From Nitrososphaeraceae archaeon (lineage in GTDB: Archaea; Thermoproteota; Nitrososphaeria; Nitrososphaerales; Nitrososphaeraceae): a stretch of 6,795 bases of DNA. Numbering within the stretch: the first letter of the stretch is position 1; the number at the start of each line of letters is the position of its first letter. This document shows, piece by piece, positions 6,550 to 6,795 of this stretch. The DNA is taken from assembly GCA_025449515.1 (NCBI GenBank), contig JANWJI010000149.1:1-6795 (forward strand), given 5' to 3'. The notes beneath the pieces are model-generated. The model worked only from the letters and a program-made list of their open reading frames with translations, was not told the DNA's origin and did no database searches. A program made the position numbers and the translations under genes.

Positions 6550-6577
6550 CTTTGCCATGTTTTCTGAGTAATCAGGT

Positions 6578-6795
6578 ATGTCTCAGCCGAGATCCTATTC
6601 CAATTTTCCTGTGAAGGTTACGATTGACGTCACAGGAACTGGTGATGTGCACGACGTGATTGACAAAATGGTCAAGTTATATGGAGACTCTAGCGATCAA
6701 GACAGGTTTAGCTGTAGACTCTTGCTTCCTAAGGGGGATACCAAGACTACTCAACTAAGCAAGAAAATTGGCGTTGCAATCCAAACTGGACTACT
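6578..6795 (+). CDS. Unrecognised protein, N-terminal 72 residues (3' end cut by window)
   Basis: The frame opens MSQPRSYSNFPVKVTIDVTG and stays open to the last base. The start is well placed: an in-frame TAA at 6569-6571 lies three codons upstream, and ATG 6578 is the first start after it. Only AGG at 6574-6576 precedes it, too close to be a good ribosome site. The visible part is soluble and mixed in charge, with an apparent strand (VKVTIDV, 12-18), a helix-like stretch (DVHDVIDKMVKLYG, 23-36), a second strand (FSCRLLLP, 44-51) and a further helix-like part at the edge. It has no signal peptide or membrane segment. I do not recognise a family. The codon pattern and open frame suggest a real gene transcribed like its neighbours. 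Confidence 0.6.
   Translation, partial: MSQPRSYSNFPVKVTIDVTGTGDVHDVIDKMVKLYGDSSDQDRFSCRLLLPKGDTKTTQLSKKIGVAIQTGL

Larger units (their letters stand above)
6073..6577. other. 505-base gene-poor stretch between tRNA and last ORF
   Basis: Neither strand has a persuasive ORF; in-frame stops are frequent and the longest ATG reading right after the palindrome is 16 codons. What it does hold is a perfect 28-bp palindrome (6108-6135), an A7 run (6459-6465) and two T7 runs (6512-6518 and 6543-6549). The last 100 bases are rich in T on the + strand. A noncoding RNA is possible but I could not draw a recognised fold. Confidence 0.6.

Overview
The window reads as a piece of a Thaumarchaeota (Nitrososphaeria, ammonia-oxidising archaeon) chromosome, probably a soil-type lineage. 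The evidence is a eukaryote-like DNA topoisomerase IB, which among archaea is known from Thaumarchaeota and close relatives. Separate CofG and CofH radical SAM enzymes for the F420 chromophore, a tRNA gene without an encoded CCA end, archaeal TATA-like boxes with short or absent leaders, and AT-rich DNA all agree. The lineage is inferred from gene content and was not tested by a search.

Layout, left to right, all on the + strand. (1) 1-1116: a membrane-anchored family 2 glycosyltransferase, probably missing its N-terminus at the window edge. (2) 1254-3688: a two-gene cofG-cofH operon with a 4-base overlap, in which cofH appears to start at TTG. Together the two proteins make Fo, the deazaflavin core of coenzyme F420. 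(3) 3834-5576: a 580-residue topoisomerase IB with every catalytic residue present, behind its own likely promoter. (4) 5577-5997: a gap with one small acidic ORF (43 codons), a second tiny ORF in the same frame after one stop, a 10-bp tandem duplication and the promoter of the next gene. (5) 5998-6072: a tRNA with anticodon CAT, best read as elongator tRNA-Met. (6) 6073-6577: about 500 bases with no convincing gene, but with a perfect 28-bp palindrome close behind the tRNA and two T7 tracts near its right end. (7) 6578-6795: the start of an unrecognised protein that runs off the window.

Only cofG and cofH are clearly functionally coupled. The glycosyltransferase, topoisomerase and tRNA look like independent chromosomal housekeeping genes. 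I see no integrase, transposase, toxin-antitoxin pair, CRISPR array or defence gene, and no strong case for a new multi-gene system. The least explained signals are the perfect palindrome and the two gene-poor stretches on either side of the tRNA.
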